Below are positions 7,518 through 15,627 of a stretch of 64,000 bases of DNA, one piece after another. A program made the translations under genes and the position numbers. This DNA comes from UMGS363 sp051881815 (GTDB lineage Bacteria > Bacillota > Clostridia > Oscillospirales > Ruminococcaceae): assembly GCA_051881815.1 (NCBI GenBank), contig JBJEQP010000083.1, positions 164,951 through 228,950 on the forward strand. Reading direction: 5' to 3'. A model generated the notes under the pieces. That model was not told where the DNA came from. It saw only the letters and a program-made list of their open reading frames with translations, and made no database searches. Position 1 is the first letter of the stretch. Each line of letters opens with the position of its first letter.

Positions 7518-8381
7518 TCATCCGATGCTCACAGTAAATGCAAACGAATATTTTTCGCTCGGCATAAGCTTTTTCGCATCGGGCATCTCTGTAAGTTCGG
7601 TCACACCGCTTACATAAACGGGAACGCTCGACCAGGGTTCAAGACAGACGAAATCTGCCGCTTCGGTCTTTTCCCTATCCTCAAACCAGGACGACCATAC
7701 AGCTATACAGCCGCTGTTATCGTATGAAAGTCTGATCCTGTAATCATGAGTTTTGCTTGCAAGAGCGACCCACGAGGAGTTAGGCTTATCCTTCATAAAA
7801 ACATCATTTTTGAAAAGATCGTGTTCAAGCGGGACCTTGTTTGCGCCGTTAAGGATAACGTCGTTCTCGTTTCGGGCAATGTTCTCGTTCTTTTCAAATT
7901 CAACATAATAGTCTGTAAAGCTTTCATCATCGCTTACAGGACAGCGGAATGCAGGATGTCCGCCGAGGAAGAAATACATCGGCTTGTCATCCTTGTTTTC
8001 GGCTGTATATGTAACCTTGAGCGTGTTTCCGTCAAGGGAATAGCTTGCATAAAGTCCGAATTTATACGGATATATCTTTAGGGTTTCCTCACTGTATCCG
8101 AGGAAGAATTCCGCAGAGCCTTCCTTTGCATATAAAAGCTCAAATTCGCAGTCGCGCGCAAAGCCGTGGTTGGAAAGAGCATATTCTTTTCCCCCGACGG
8201 TGTATTTTTTGGAAGCGGTATTGCATATAAACGGGAAAAGAACGGGAGCGTGACGCTTCCACACCTTTTCATCGGCCTGCCAGAGATATTCCGTGTCGTT
8301 GCGATCCTTTACGGAATGAAGCTCTGCACCGAATGTATCTATCGTTACCTTTAAAATATCGGAGGATATAGTTGTAAGCAT
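7518..8381 (-). CDS. Aldose 1-epimerase family protein (LacX-like)
   Basis: A 287-residue mutarotase-fold protein. NHGFARDCEF (about residues 77-86) and GGHPAF (about 149-154) supply the two conserved histidines. CLEPW near residue 246 supplies the catalytic Glu. These enzymes interconvert alpha and beta anomers of hexoses in the cytosol. The short length and sequence pattern fit the LacX/galactose-mutarotase-like branch rather than classical GalM. AAGGAGAAAATTTT before the ATG is a strong ribosome site. It lies 14 bp after the lysozyme stop and 19 bp before the FapA-like start, so the three are probably one transcript. Confidence 0.85.
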   Translation of the reverse strand: MLTTISSDILKVTIDTFGAELHSVKDRNDTEYLWQADEKVWKRHAPVLFPFICNTASKKYTVGGKEYALSNHGFARDCEFELLYAKEGSAEFFLGYSEETLKIYPYKFGLYASYSLDGNTLKVTYTAENKDDKPMYFFLGGHPAFRCPVSDDESFTDYYVEFEKNENIARNENDVILNGANKVPLEHDLFKNDVFMKDKPNSSWVALASKTHDYRIRLSYDNSGCIAVWSSWFEDREKTEAADFVCLEPWSSVPVYVSGVTELTEMPDAKKLMPSEKYSFAFTVSIG

Positions 8382-8395
8382 AAAATTTTCTCCTT

Positions 8396-9439
8396 TTATT
8401 CAAAATCTGCGTTGTCATGCTTGACTTCTTCGGCGGCATAATCGACAAAGCTTATGTTCATATCAACATATCCGTTGATACCATCGACCCTGCCGTCGCT
8501 TGCATATTGCCACATCTGAAGCTCATACGGATAGCTCGGAGGGTTATGACCGTCCTTGTACTCGACATACCAGAAATCGTAAGCACTGAGCGTTTGCATA
8601 TCATATTTTGTAAGCGCCATTTTGAGATTGCTGTAAAGCATCGCCGTATAACCTCGGTCGGTTATCTCACTGCAGAAAGCGGCTGCGCACTTATTGAGGG
8701 TTTCGGCAGTCGTTCCGAGCGTTCTCGCACCGCTGTCTTCGGGCAGCTCCCAGTCGAAAACAACAGGATATTTTATATCACAGTCCTTTATTAGCTCGCA
8801 GACATAGACCGCTTCCTCACGGGCTTCGGCTTCGCTTATCGCCTGAGAATAGAAGTAAACGCCAACATCTATCCCTGCCGCCCGTGCTCCTTTTATGTAG
8901 CTTTCGGAAAGCTCATCACGGTGCATGATCCCCTGCTCATAGCCTCGGTAGCCTATCCTTATCATCGCAAAATCAATGCCGTCCGCCGCTACCTTTTCCC
9001 AGTCTATCTCACCCTGATGATAGGAAACATCAATGCCTGTTTTCGATACAGCCTCACCGTTTTCATAATATGTATATCGGCTGCGGTCGTCAAGCTCCAG
9101 TCCCGACCAGTCGAGCGTGTTCAGCGGCACTCCTTCAAGGGGCGCCACAAAAATTTCGCCGTAAATGTCATTATGATAAAGCATATTATCATCTGCTTCG
9201 GTATATTCGTCAACGTTGGTGTTCATCGCAGCTATATATTCTTCACTCTCGGCAAGCCGACGGGCAAGCTCATCAACGCTGTTTTGAAGCTTTATCACCA
9301 TTGAGAACAGCACGATAACAAGCACAAGAATAACTGCAAAAAGCAGAGCGGCTATCAGCCGAACGTTAAGACCTTTATTCTTTTTAACGGCAGACTCGTT
9401 CTCGGGCACGGGGTTATTAGTGATGTTGCTTTCTATCAT
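8396..9439 (-). CDS. Membrane-anchored GH25 lysozyme
   Basis: A 347-residue cell-wall hydrolase that cleaves the N-acetylmuramic acid beta-1,4 bond. A cytosolic tail of about 25 residues is followed by one membrane helix (about 27-50), so the enzyme is tethered outside. A linker runs to about residue 125. The GH25 barrel starts at GIDVSYHQGEIDW, with VVFDWELPED in the middle (catalytic Asp and Glu) and ELQMWQYASDG near the end, all family landmarks. There are no cell-wall binding repeats. GGAAG lies 7 nt before the ATG. It leads the three-gene run with the epimerase and FapA-like genes. Confidence 0.9.
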   Translation of the reverse strand: MIESNITNNPVPENESAVKKNKGLNVRLIAALLFAVILVLVIVLFSMVIKLQNSVDELARRLAESEEYIAAMNTNVDEYTEADDNMLYHNDIYGEIFVAPLEGVPLNTLDWSGLELDDRSRYTYYENGEAVSKTGIDVSYHQGEIDWEKVAADGIDFAMIRIGYRGYEQGIMHRDELSESYIKGARAAGIDVGVYFYSQAISEAEAREEAVYVCELIKDCDIKYPVVFDWELPEDSGARTLGTTAETLNKCAAAFCSEITDRGYTAMLYSNLKMALTKYDMQTLSAYDFWYVEYKDGHNPPSYPYELQMWQYASDGRVDGINGYVDMNISFVDYAAEEVKHDNADFE

Positions 9440-9837
9440 TTTTGACTTCCTTTAAAATTGCATAATTACCTAATACTATTATATCACTTTTTATGTTATT
9501 TTGCAACAACTAATAACAAATTTCATATAAAACAGAAGTTTTTCTGCCAATTTTTATGTTAAAATGCCGAGCAAAAATATGTGTTTTTATTATTTGATAT
9601 GTTTTTTCGCATAAAAGCAGGGTCAAAGTCGGGTTGACTAACGATAGTCATCAAAACAAGGCGGTTGTAATTTGTCGGAAAATATAAATGCTGTGTTTTC
9701 GTGCGTAAACTATACTGCTAATTCCCCCATATCTATATCCGGCACGGGTCACTGAACGCCCGTAAACTAAAGCGAAAAAAGCTACTTAATAGTCCATATA
9801 GTTTGGCCTGAGAAGAGAGGGATAAAGGAAAGGGAGT

Positions 9838-9927
9838 GCAGAGGGAGAACCTTTAAGGGGGAGAGGAGACGGCCCACGTCCATAGGTTACAGAGTGCTCC
9901 TCTCCCCCTTATTGGTTCTCCCTTTGC
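9838..9927. repeat. Long inverted repeat, about 31-bp arms
   Basis: GCAGAGGGAGAACC...AAGGGGGAGAGGAG on the left is nearly complementary to CTCCTCTCCCCCTT...GGTTCTCCCTTTGC on the right across a 28-base centre. The arms are strikingly purine-only on one side and pyrimidine-only on the other. Confidence 0.75.
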
Positions 9928-10025
9928 AGAGAGCTCCACGAAACAAGGCGGTTGATGTTTGTTGGGGGAGAATATAGATACTTTGTTACCGTTCGTAACC
10001 TATAATATGTTCCGTTAATGCGAAA

Positions 10026-10391
10026 ACGGGCGGATATGGAATCCGCCCCTACCACAAAATATGTTTTCACGTTCATATTGAATAGCTGCTCATGCTTCGT
10101 CTGACAGCAAACATACTCACTTCGTTCGTATATTTGTTGTCAGAGGATAGTTTGTTTTAGGAAAACAGAATTAGCGCAATTCACGATTTTTTTGTTTACA
10201 AAACGATTTCTCACGTTCTGATTTAACCTTTTGATCGTGAATTGCGCTTTTGATTTGTTAGATATTTCGCTATTGTTGCATATTATATGCCATAGTTTAG
10301 GGAGTTTCGCTTCTGCGGAAGCGACCAAAGGGCTTCCGCCCTCTGGACTCCTGACGAGCTGTGCTCAGCTCGACCGGCTGCTTGGCTTCGC
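10026..10391 (-). repeat. Composite element D-C-E-G-F, copy 1
   Basis: Read leftward: module D (10391-10260, starting GCGAAGCCAAGCAGCCGG), module C (10248-10173, stem AGCGCAATTCACGA/TCGTGAATTGCGCT), hairpin E (10143-10101, apex with CGAACGAAGTGAGT), G (AGCAGCTATTCAATATGAAC), and F (GGGCGGAT...TCCGCCC). The same order occurs at 33742, 51213 and 52276. No protein-coding frame is conserved between copies. Confidence 0.75.
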
Positions 10392-10414
10392 TTTTCTCGT
10401 ATAGGTTTTGTTTC

Positions 10415-11860
10415 TCAAAGCTTCATCGCTTTTTCAAGCAGGTCGTTTTTCTTTTTCCAGAGCTTCGGAGAGAGATCAACGTAATATTTATGCGGATATT
10501 CAAATCGTTTCAGCTCGTCCCAGAGTGTATCAAGCTGCTCTTTGCAGAACTGCTTGATTTTTTCTACCGACGGCGATTCATACACGCACTTTCCGTTATC
10601 AAATACTCTCACCATAAGCTTTTCCGCACGGAAATTCGTTACCATTTTTCGCTTATAGGTATGCTCGGGGTCAAATATCTCGTATGGTCTGCTCTCGTCT
10701 ATCGTTTCATCCGCACAGGTCAGGACATCTGCGATAGCTTTTCCGCTTGAACAGTCATATAATCTCCAGACGGTCTTAAAGTCGGGATTTGTTATCTTTG
10801 CAACATTTTCGGAAACTTTTATCTTCGGGATCACCTTGCCGTCTTTTTCGACTGCGGCAAGCTTATAGACGCCGCCGAATACAGGCTCGGAGCGTGATGT
10901 GATAAGTCTTTCACCGACGCCGAAGCTGTCGATCTTTGCGCCCTGGAGGAACAGGTCACGGATAATATACTCGTCGAGCGAATTTGAAGCGACGATCTTT
11001 ACGTTCGGGAAGCCCTCGTCATCGAGCATCTGACGGGCACGTTTGGAAAGGTAGGTTATATCGCCGCTGTCGATACGGATGCCTGCAGGCTCCTCTCCCC
11101 TTGCACGCATTTCCTTGAACACTGTTATAGCGTTCGGAACGCCCGATTTGAGGACGTTATAGGTATCAACGAGCAGCGTTGTTCCCTTCGGATAGCACTT
11201 TGCATACGCACGGAAGGCTTCAAGCTCGCTGTCAAACATCTGTATCCAGGAATGAGCCATTGTACCGAGTGCAGGCGTACCCATGAGCTTATCCGAAATT
11301 GTGCAGGCTGTTCCGCAGCAGCCGCCGATATAAGCGGCTCTTGCGCCGTAAACAGCTCCGTCAAAGCCCTGCGCTCTTCTTGAACCGAACTCCATGACGG
11401 GTCTGCCCTCTGCGGCACGGACGATGCGGTTCGCCTTTGTTGCGATAAGGCTCTGGTGGTTAATGCAGAGGAGGAGCATCGTTTCAACGAACTGCGCCTG
11501 TATTGCAGGGCCTCTTACCGTAACAACGGGTTCATACGGAAATATCGGAGTTCCCTCGGGTATTGCCCATACATCGCAGCAAAATTTGAAATCCCGAAGA
11601 TAATCGAGGAAAGCTTCGGAAAAGATACCCTTTTCTCGGAGATACTCGATATCGCTTTCGGAAAAATGCAGGCTGTTAAGGTAGTCTATTGCCTGTTCAA
11701 GACCTGCCATTATCGCAAAGCCTCCGTTATCGGGAATGCTGCGGAAGAAAAGGTCAAAGTATGATATCGTATCGCCCATGCCGTTTTCAAAGTAGCCGTT
11801 CGCCATTGTAAGCTCATAGAAATCGGTGAGCATCGTTAAGTTTCTTTCACAATTTTCCAT
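10415..11860 (-). CDS. pncB: Nicotinate phosphoribosyltransferase
   Basis: Joins nicotinate to PRPP to give nicotinate mononucleotide, the committed step of NAD salvage. The 481-residue protein starts with LTDFYELTMANGYF, the family N-terminal block. It holds FGSRRAQGFDGA and GTMAHSW, whose His is the autophosphorylated residue in this family. DSGDI and IVASNSLDEY follow in the barrel. GAGAGGG lies 8 nt before the ATG. The start is 12 bp after the stop of the nicotinamidase-like gene, so the two make a functional pair: nicotinamide to nicotinate to NaMN. Composite repeat D ends only 23 bp past the stop. Confidence 0.93.
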   Translation of the reverse strand: MENCERNLTMLTDFYELTMANGYFENGMGDTISYFDLFFRSIPDNGGFAIMAGLEQAIDYLNSLHFSESDIEYLREKGIFSEAFLDYLRDFKFCCDVWAIPEGTPIFPYEPVVTVRGPAIQAQFVETMLLLCINHQSLIATKANRIVRAAEGRPVMEFGSRRAQGFDGAVYGARAAYIGGCCGTACTISDKLMGTPALGTMAHSWIQMFDSELEAFRAYAKCYPKGTTLLVDTYNVLKSGVPNAITVFKEMRARGEEPAGIRIDSGDITYLSKRARQMLDDEGFPNVKIVASNSLDEYIIRDLFLQGAKIDSFGVGERLITSRSEPVFGGVYKLAAVEKDGKVIPKIKVSENVAKITNPDFKTVWRLYDCSSGKAIADVLTCADETIDESRPYEIFDPEHTYKRKMVTNFRAEKLMVRVFDNGKCVYESPSVEKIKQFCKEQLDTLWDELKRFEYPHKYYVDLSPKLWKKKNDLLEKAMKL

Positions 11861-11872
11861 TTGAAATCCCTC

Positions 11873-12541
11873 TCATTCGACAGCGGAAACAAAGCGCACT
11901 CCGCAGTCCTTCATAAGCTTGTAAGCCGCAAGATTTGCAAATGCCGCATTATGATACGGAGCATCGTAGGTTTCTACAGCATTGATCGGAACGACTATAT
12001 CAAGCGGCTTGTTTTCCTTGTTGAAAAGCGTTTTCAGCGAAAGACAGAACTGGAGAACGCATATATCCGTGCAGTCGCCGCAGACGATAAAGGTATCCGC
12101 CTGCTTATGAGCGGCAAGGAAGTCGGCAAAAGCTTCTTCGTGACAACCGTTTGTCGAATTCTTCTCGATAAGAGTATAACCGCCGATGCTTTTCAGCTCA
12201 TCCACAATCTCGGATTCGCTCGTTCCTTTTACGCAATGCTCGGGGAAGGACTCAAACTCCGCACATCCCTTTCCGTGGCAGTCAGCGAATGCAACAGCGG
12301 CGATACCGAGCCTTCTGCACTCCGAAAGCAGCTTTGCGGAAGGTTCAATAATGCTTTCGATGCTGTCCGAATGCATAGCGCCCTCACGGATAAAGCCGTT
12401 GATAATGTCAACAGCGGCAAAAACTGTCCTGTCCTTGTCAAAATCGGACAGCTTCACGGGGGTCAGCGAATTGATCTCGTTTGCAAGCTCTTCGGCGTAA
12501 GCGGCAGCGGAAGAAACTGCGCTTTGTTCAAATTTTTTCAT
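11873..12541 (-). CDS. pncA: Nicotinamidase-like cysteine hydrolase
   Basis: An isochorismatase-fold hydrolase of 222 residues, likely converting nicotinamide to nicotinate. The Asp-Lys-Cys triad can be placed at Asp45 (AVDIINGF), Lys127 (LIEKNSTNG) and Cys161 (CGDCTDICV). DCHGKGCAEF, about residues 87-96, sits where nicotinamidases have a metal site, but the classical DxH pattern is only partly visible. The assignment leans on the tight coupling to pncB. The start at 12541 was chosen because AGAGGTG precedes it; a longer frame to 12586 would run through a terminator hairpin. Confidence 0.82.
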   Translation of the reverse strand: MKKFEQSAVSSAAAYAEELANEINSLTPVKLSDFDKDRTVFAAVDIINGFIREGAMHSDSIESIIEPSAKLLSECRRLGIAAVAFADCHGKGCAEFESFPEHCVKGTSESEIVDELKSIGGYTLIEKNSTNGCHEEAFADFLAAHKQADTFIVCGDCTDICVLQFCLSLKTLFNKENKPLDIVVPINAVETYDAPYHNAAFANLAAYKLMKDCGVRFVSAVE

Positions 12542-12563
12542 AAAAACACCTCTTAAAGCAAAA

Positions 12564-12583
12564 CCGCACAGAAATATGTGCGG
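12564..12583 (-). terminator. Terminator or attenuator between the coiled-coil gene and pncA
   Basis: CCGCACA and TGTGCGG form a 7-bp stem with a 6-base loop, followed on the minus strand by TTTTGCTTT. It lies only about 20 bp before the pncA ribosome site. Confidence 0.6.
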
Positions 12584-12590
12584 CAAAGGA

Positions 12591-13064
12591 TTACTTCTTT
12601 ACTGTTCCTGCGCTTGAAGGAACGTTTCTGACAGCCTGTTTTGTCTTGCGGACATCTGTAAGAGCTGCCTGGAGAGCGCTTTCCGACTGTGTGAGGATAT
12701 CGTCAATGTACTTGTTTGCGGCATTTTTAACATCCTTTGCACGAGCCTGCGCCTGATTAAGTATCTCAACTGCCTGCTGCTTTGCGGCTTTGGTGATCTC
12801 ATCGTTTGAAACGATGATCTTTGCACGTTCCTCCGCCTTGCGGACGATCTGTTCGGCTTCCTTGTTAGCAACGTTCACGATCTCTTTTCGGTCGCTTACG
12901 ATATTCTTTGCGTTGCGTATCTCTTCGGGGAGATTAAGGCGGATATCGTTTATGCAGCCTCGCATTTTTTCAATATCAATAGCTCCCTTTTTGCTGCTGA
13001 ACGGAACGGTTCCCGCATCGTCGAGCATATCGTCCATCATATCAAGAATTTCGTCAATGATCAT
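12591..13064 (-). CDS. Coiled-coil protein, DivIVA/ATP-synthase-subunit-like in pattern
   Basis: A 157-residue cytosolic protein, almost all helical and charged. A long coiled coil (about residues 45-145) is rich in Ala, Lys, Glu and Gln. I see no catalytic motif. Clostridial genomes often carry such a gene next to coaD, usually labelled ATPase or DivIVA-like; a role in division or membrane curvature is only a guess. GGAAAGG lies before the ATG. It sits 45 bp after coaD on the same strand and ends in a terminator-like hairpin. Confidence 0.75.
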   Translation of the reverse strand: MIIDEILDMMDDMLDDAGTVPFSSKKGAIDIEKMRGCINDIRLNLPEEIRNAKNIVSDRKEIVNVANKEAEQIVRKAEERAKIIVSNDEITKAAKQQAVEILNQAQARAKDVKNAANKYIDDILTQSESALQAALTDVRKTKQAVRNVPSSAGTVKK

Positions 13065-13109
13065 TTTCTTTTCCTTTCCGAGCGTTTTCGCAAAGCTCCG
13101 CTCACTGTG

Positions 13110-13610
13110 TTATTTTTTCGGAACAAGTCTGTCAGAAATGTCTTTTAAGATACATTCGGGGACAAAGTGACTTATATCTCCGCCGAATGATGCGATCTGC
13201 TTTACAACGCTTGAAGAAAGATACATATTCTCCGAGCTTGTCGTAAGGAACACCGTTTCGGCTTCCTCGTAAAGCATCTTGTTGGCAAGCGCCATCTGAA
13301 ATTCATATTCAAAGTCGGAAACGGCGCGCAGACCTTTAATGATCGCAATAGCTCCGACCTGCTTTATATAATCCACGAGCAGTCCGTCCCATAGATCGAC
13401 AACGACATTTTCAAGATCAAGTCCGTCAACGACCTTTGAAATAAGCTTTACTCGCTCAACGGAAGAGAACGAGGGGCTTTTTATTGCATTGACCGAAACA
13501 AGAACAATTACCTTGTCGAAAAGCTTGGCTGCTCTGCGGATAATATCCGTGTGACCGTTCGTAACGGGATCGAAGCTTCCCGGATAAACGGCAATTCTTT
13601 TGTTACTCAT
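13110..13610 (-). CDS. coaD: Phosphopantetheine adenylyltransferase
   Basis: Transfers AMP from ATP to 4'-phosphopantetheine, the fourth step of coenzyme A synthesis. Length is 166 residues, normal for the family. AVYPGSFDPVTNGH (residues 7-20) carries the T/HxGH-type nucleotide site. KGLRAVSDFEYEFQMA and the ENMYLSSSVVKQIA block complete the signature. GGAG lies 8 nt before the ATG. It is 20 bp after rsmD; the rsmD-coaD pair is very common in Firmicutes. Confidence 0.96.
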   Translation of the reverse strand: MSNKRIAVYPGSFDPVTNGHTDIIRRAAKLFDKVIVLVSVNAIKSPSFSSVERVKLISKVVDGLDLENVVVDLWDGLLVDYIKQVGAIAIIKGLRAVSDFEYEFQMALANKMLYEEAETVFLTTSSENMYLSSSVVKQIASFGGDISHFVPECILKDISDRLVPKK

Positions 13611-13630
13611 ATCTTCATCTCCAAAAGAGA

Positions 13631-14191
13631 TCAGTTTTCCTCGGCATCATCGCCGAACGGGGTAATAAAAACGGTAACCTCGATCTTTCCGTATTTGTAG
13701 GTTCGCTTTTTGATAAGAGCACCGAAGCTTTCGGGGAGAACAAGTCCCGTTTCGTGCTCGCATACGATTATTCCTCTGTCGGACATTTTCTCCGAAAGCA
13801 GCGGAAGAACCTTTTCAAGTATTCCCTTGTTATACGGCGGATCGAGAAATGCAATGTCAAATTTTCTGCGGCAGGTGCGAAGATAACCAATGCTCTCCGT
13901 GTTGAGGATATCGGCAGCGTCTGCAAAACCGCAAGCCTTGACGTTCTCGGTCGTGACCTTTATCGAAGCACGGGATTCGTCAACGAAAGTGCAGTGTTTT
14001 GCACCTCTTGAAAGCGCCTCGATGCCAAGCTGACCCGAGCCTGCAAAGAGGTCGAGTATCTCCGAGCCGTTTATATCAAACTGAACAATAGAAAAAATAG
14101 CTTCCTTCACCTTATCTGTTGTTGGGCGGACGTCGCTGCCCTCAAGGGTCGTCAGCTTTCTTCCTCTTGCTGAACCTGTAATTACTCTCAT
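13631..14191 (-). CDS. rsmD: 16S rRNA m2G966 methyltransferase
   Basis: Methylates G966 of 16S rRNA using S-adenosylmethionine. The 186-residue protein starts MRVITGSARGRKL and RPTTDKVKEAIF, both typical. The SAM-binding loop is LDLFAGSGQLGIEALSRGA, and FLDPPYNKG is the DPPY catalytic motif for N2-guanine methylation. The Shine-Dalgarno (AAAAGGAAA) is rather far, about 10-12 nt, from the ATG. It is the first gene of the rsmD-coaD run. Confidence 0.95.
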   Translation of the reverse strand: MRVITGSARGRKLTTLEGSDVRPTTDKVKEAIFSIVQFDINGSEILDLFAGSGQLGIEALSRGAKHCTFVDESRASIKVTTENVKACGFADAADILNTESIGYLRTCRRKFDIAFLDPPYNKGILEKVLPLLSEKMSDRGIIVCEHETGLVLPESFGALIKKRTYKYGKIEVTVFITPFGDDAEEN

Positions 14192-14359
14192 AGATTAATT
14201 TTTCCTTTTCATGATCTCATATCTGTGATTATACATCTATTCTTTTATATTATAACTCAAAAGCCGCCGAATGTCTATACATATTTATAAAATTTTTAGT
14301 CACATCACAACGCAAGGTTGATAAATAGCATTTTTATACAAAACGTAAAGTTTGTCAAA

Positions 14360-14899
14360 CTATATCCTATTACAAAATTCTATTATTTCAGACTTTCTCG
14401 AGTCAACCGCTTCCTTATACTCTATTGAACACAAACCTAATCTGTCACAGCACTCGATCTCAATATGTCCATAAAAATGTTCGATGGTTTCAATAATGCG
14501 ATCGCATTCTTTCATACTCGGACCTGTTCTTAAAGCAATGGAGTAACCCTTCTTTCCATTACTTATAGCGGCGTGCGGTTCATGTGTATTACACCAAGGC
14601 GTGCATCTGTCAATGAATGCCTTGAATTGTCCGGGAACATCAGCCCAATAGGATGGTGCTACCGATATTATTATATCTGCCCATTCATACTGTTCAATTA
14701 TTTTATCAACATCATCATTTTGGATGCATTTTGCTGTCTTATGACATGACCGACACCCTTTACAAAAGTTAAAACTATAATCATCAATACAAATACTTCT
14801 GACATCATACTTTTCTTTCAAACGATCCGAAACTATATTTACAATTTCAGCTGTTGCTCCATTTCTTACCGGACTACAATTCATTATTAAAGCATTCAT
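14360..14899 (-). CDS. Flavodoxin-fold NAD(P)H-dependent FMN reductase
   Basis: A 179-residue flavodoxin-like protein. LIMNCSPVRNGATAEIV near the N-terminus is the phosphate-binding loop for FMN. CKGCRSCHKTAKCIQNDD is the cysteine-rich segment seen in iron-sulfur-flavoprotein-like reductases, and SVAPSYWADVPGQFKAFIDR matches the FMN-reductase family. It probably reduces flavin or quinone-like substrates in the cytosol. The start at 14899 was chosen over an upstream one because GAGGAG lies 9 nt before it. It is AT-rich and stands alone between repeats, with a TTCCGATTTGCAGG motif just upstream like those near 60.7 and 61.1 kb. Confidence 0.82.
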   Translation of the reverse strand: MNALIMNCSPVRNGATAEIVNIVSDRLKEKYDVRSICIDDYSFNFCKGCRSCHKTAKCIQNDDVDKIIEQYEWADIIISVAPSYWADVPGQFKAFIDRCTPWCNTHEPHAAISNGKKGYSIALRTGPSMKECDRIIETIEHFYGHIEIECCDRLGLCSIEYKEAVDSRKSEIIEFCNRI

Positions 14900-15016
14900 A
14901 GTTTTATACTCCTCAAATTCCGATTTGCAGGACAAATATTTCTCAACTTTTTATTGTATATCATTATAGCAGAAAAACTATCTTAAATCAACCGTATATT
15001 GTGACACAGAAAATTA

Positions 15017-15116
15017 TACTAATCCCCGATTATAAAGTGTACAAAAAATCAAGCAAAATCTTGCATATATGGATTTTGCGCCGATTTTTTGTCTACACTT
15101 TAATGAGGGATTAGTA
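15017..15116. repeat. Palindromic element type A (100 bp)
   Basis: Ends TACTAATCCCCGATT and GAGGGATTAGTA. The core (GTACAAAAAATCAAGC ... GATTTTTTGTCTAC) is the inverse complement of the core of the copies at 33894 and 57480, but the outer arms differ and still pair with each other. Confidence 0.75.
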
Positions 15117-15170
15117 TTATTATGCAGAAGCGGTCAAAATACTGTTTCAAAAATTTTTTTGAAAAACCTC

Positions 15171-15199
15171 TTGACAAATCACAATAACAGTGATATAGT
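15171..15199 (+). promoter_or_regulatory. Promoter of the GntR/ABC operon
   Basis: TTGACA (15171-15176), 17 bp, TATAGT (15194-15199). Transcription should begin near 15206, inside the operator palindromes. Confidence 0.8.
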
Positions 15200-15234
15200 G
15201 TGTATATACCAATATACACAGTGTATATACACTT
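15199..15234 (+). promoter_or_regulatory. Operator palindromes for the GntR (YtrA-type) repressor
   Basis: TGTATATACCAATATACA and the perfect palindrome GTGTATATACAC lie side by side at the predicted transcription start, between the -10 box and the ribosome site. The placement fits autorepression by the following gene product. Confidence 0.7.
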
Positions 15235-15247
15235 TGGAGGTGATATT

Positions 15248-15622
15248 ATAAAGATCACACTTAATACCGCAAGCGATAAGCCGATGTATGAGCAGATAAA
15301 GGAAGCTGTGCGAAACGCCATTTTAAACGGCGAGCTGGAAGAAAACACACTTCTCCCAAGCGTAAGACAGCTTGCCGCCGATCTTAACGTGAGTGCAATA
15401 ACGACAAAGCGTGCTTACTCCGACCTTGAACACGAGGGACTTATCTACACCTCATCGGGAAAGGGCACATTCGTTAAGTCGCCCGACAAGAATATGATAA
15501 TGGAGCAGTACCGTCAGCGTCGGCTTGCAGAATTCTCGCAGAGCGCAGAAAAGCTTCTGAACGAAGGCTTCACCGAGGATGAGCTTATTAACGCAGTCAA
15601 AAAAATAACCGAAAGGAAATGA
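15248..15622 (+). CDS. GntR-family regulator, YtrA subfamily
   Basis: A short GntR repressor of about 124 residues: a winged-helix DNA-binding domain (about 10-75, with PSVRQLAADLNVSAITTKRA and LIYTSSGKGTFV) and a short dimer helix, without a large ligand domain. This is the YtrA type that governs adjacent ABC exporters. No ATG or usable GTG/TTG fits: GGAGG ends at 15240, and the best-spaced codon is ATA at 15248, or ATT at 15245. The in-frame GTG at 15200 would precede the transcript. An AUA/AUU start, or a base change from ATG, is implied. The stop is followed within 6 bp by the ABC gene. Confidence 0.85.
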   Translation: MKITLNTASDKPMYEQIKEAVRNAILNGELEENTLLPSVRQLAADLNVSAITTKRAYSDLEHEGLIYTSSGKGTFVKSPDKNMIMEQYRQRRLAEFSQSAEKLLNEGFTEDELINAVKKITERK

Positions 15623-15627
15623 CTTCT

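Larger units (their letters stand above)
9440..10414. other. Gene-free repeat locus 1
   Basis: No ORF here has a ribosome site or family match. From left to right it holds a long inverted repeat (9838-9927), two copies of ACAAGGCGGTTG, and a leftward composite element D-C-E-G-F (10391 back to 10026). The remainder is AT-rich unassigned sequence. Confidence 0.7.

Noticed and set aside
10140..10328. 62-residue ORF in the repeat locus
   Set aside because: It is a translation of modules C and D; other copies of these modules do not keep the frame.
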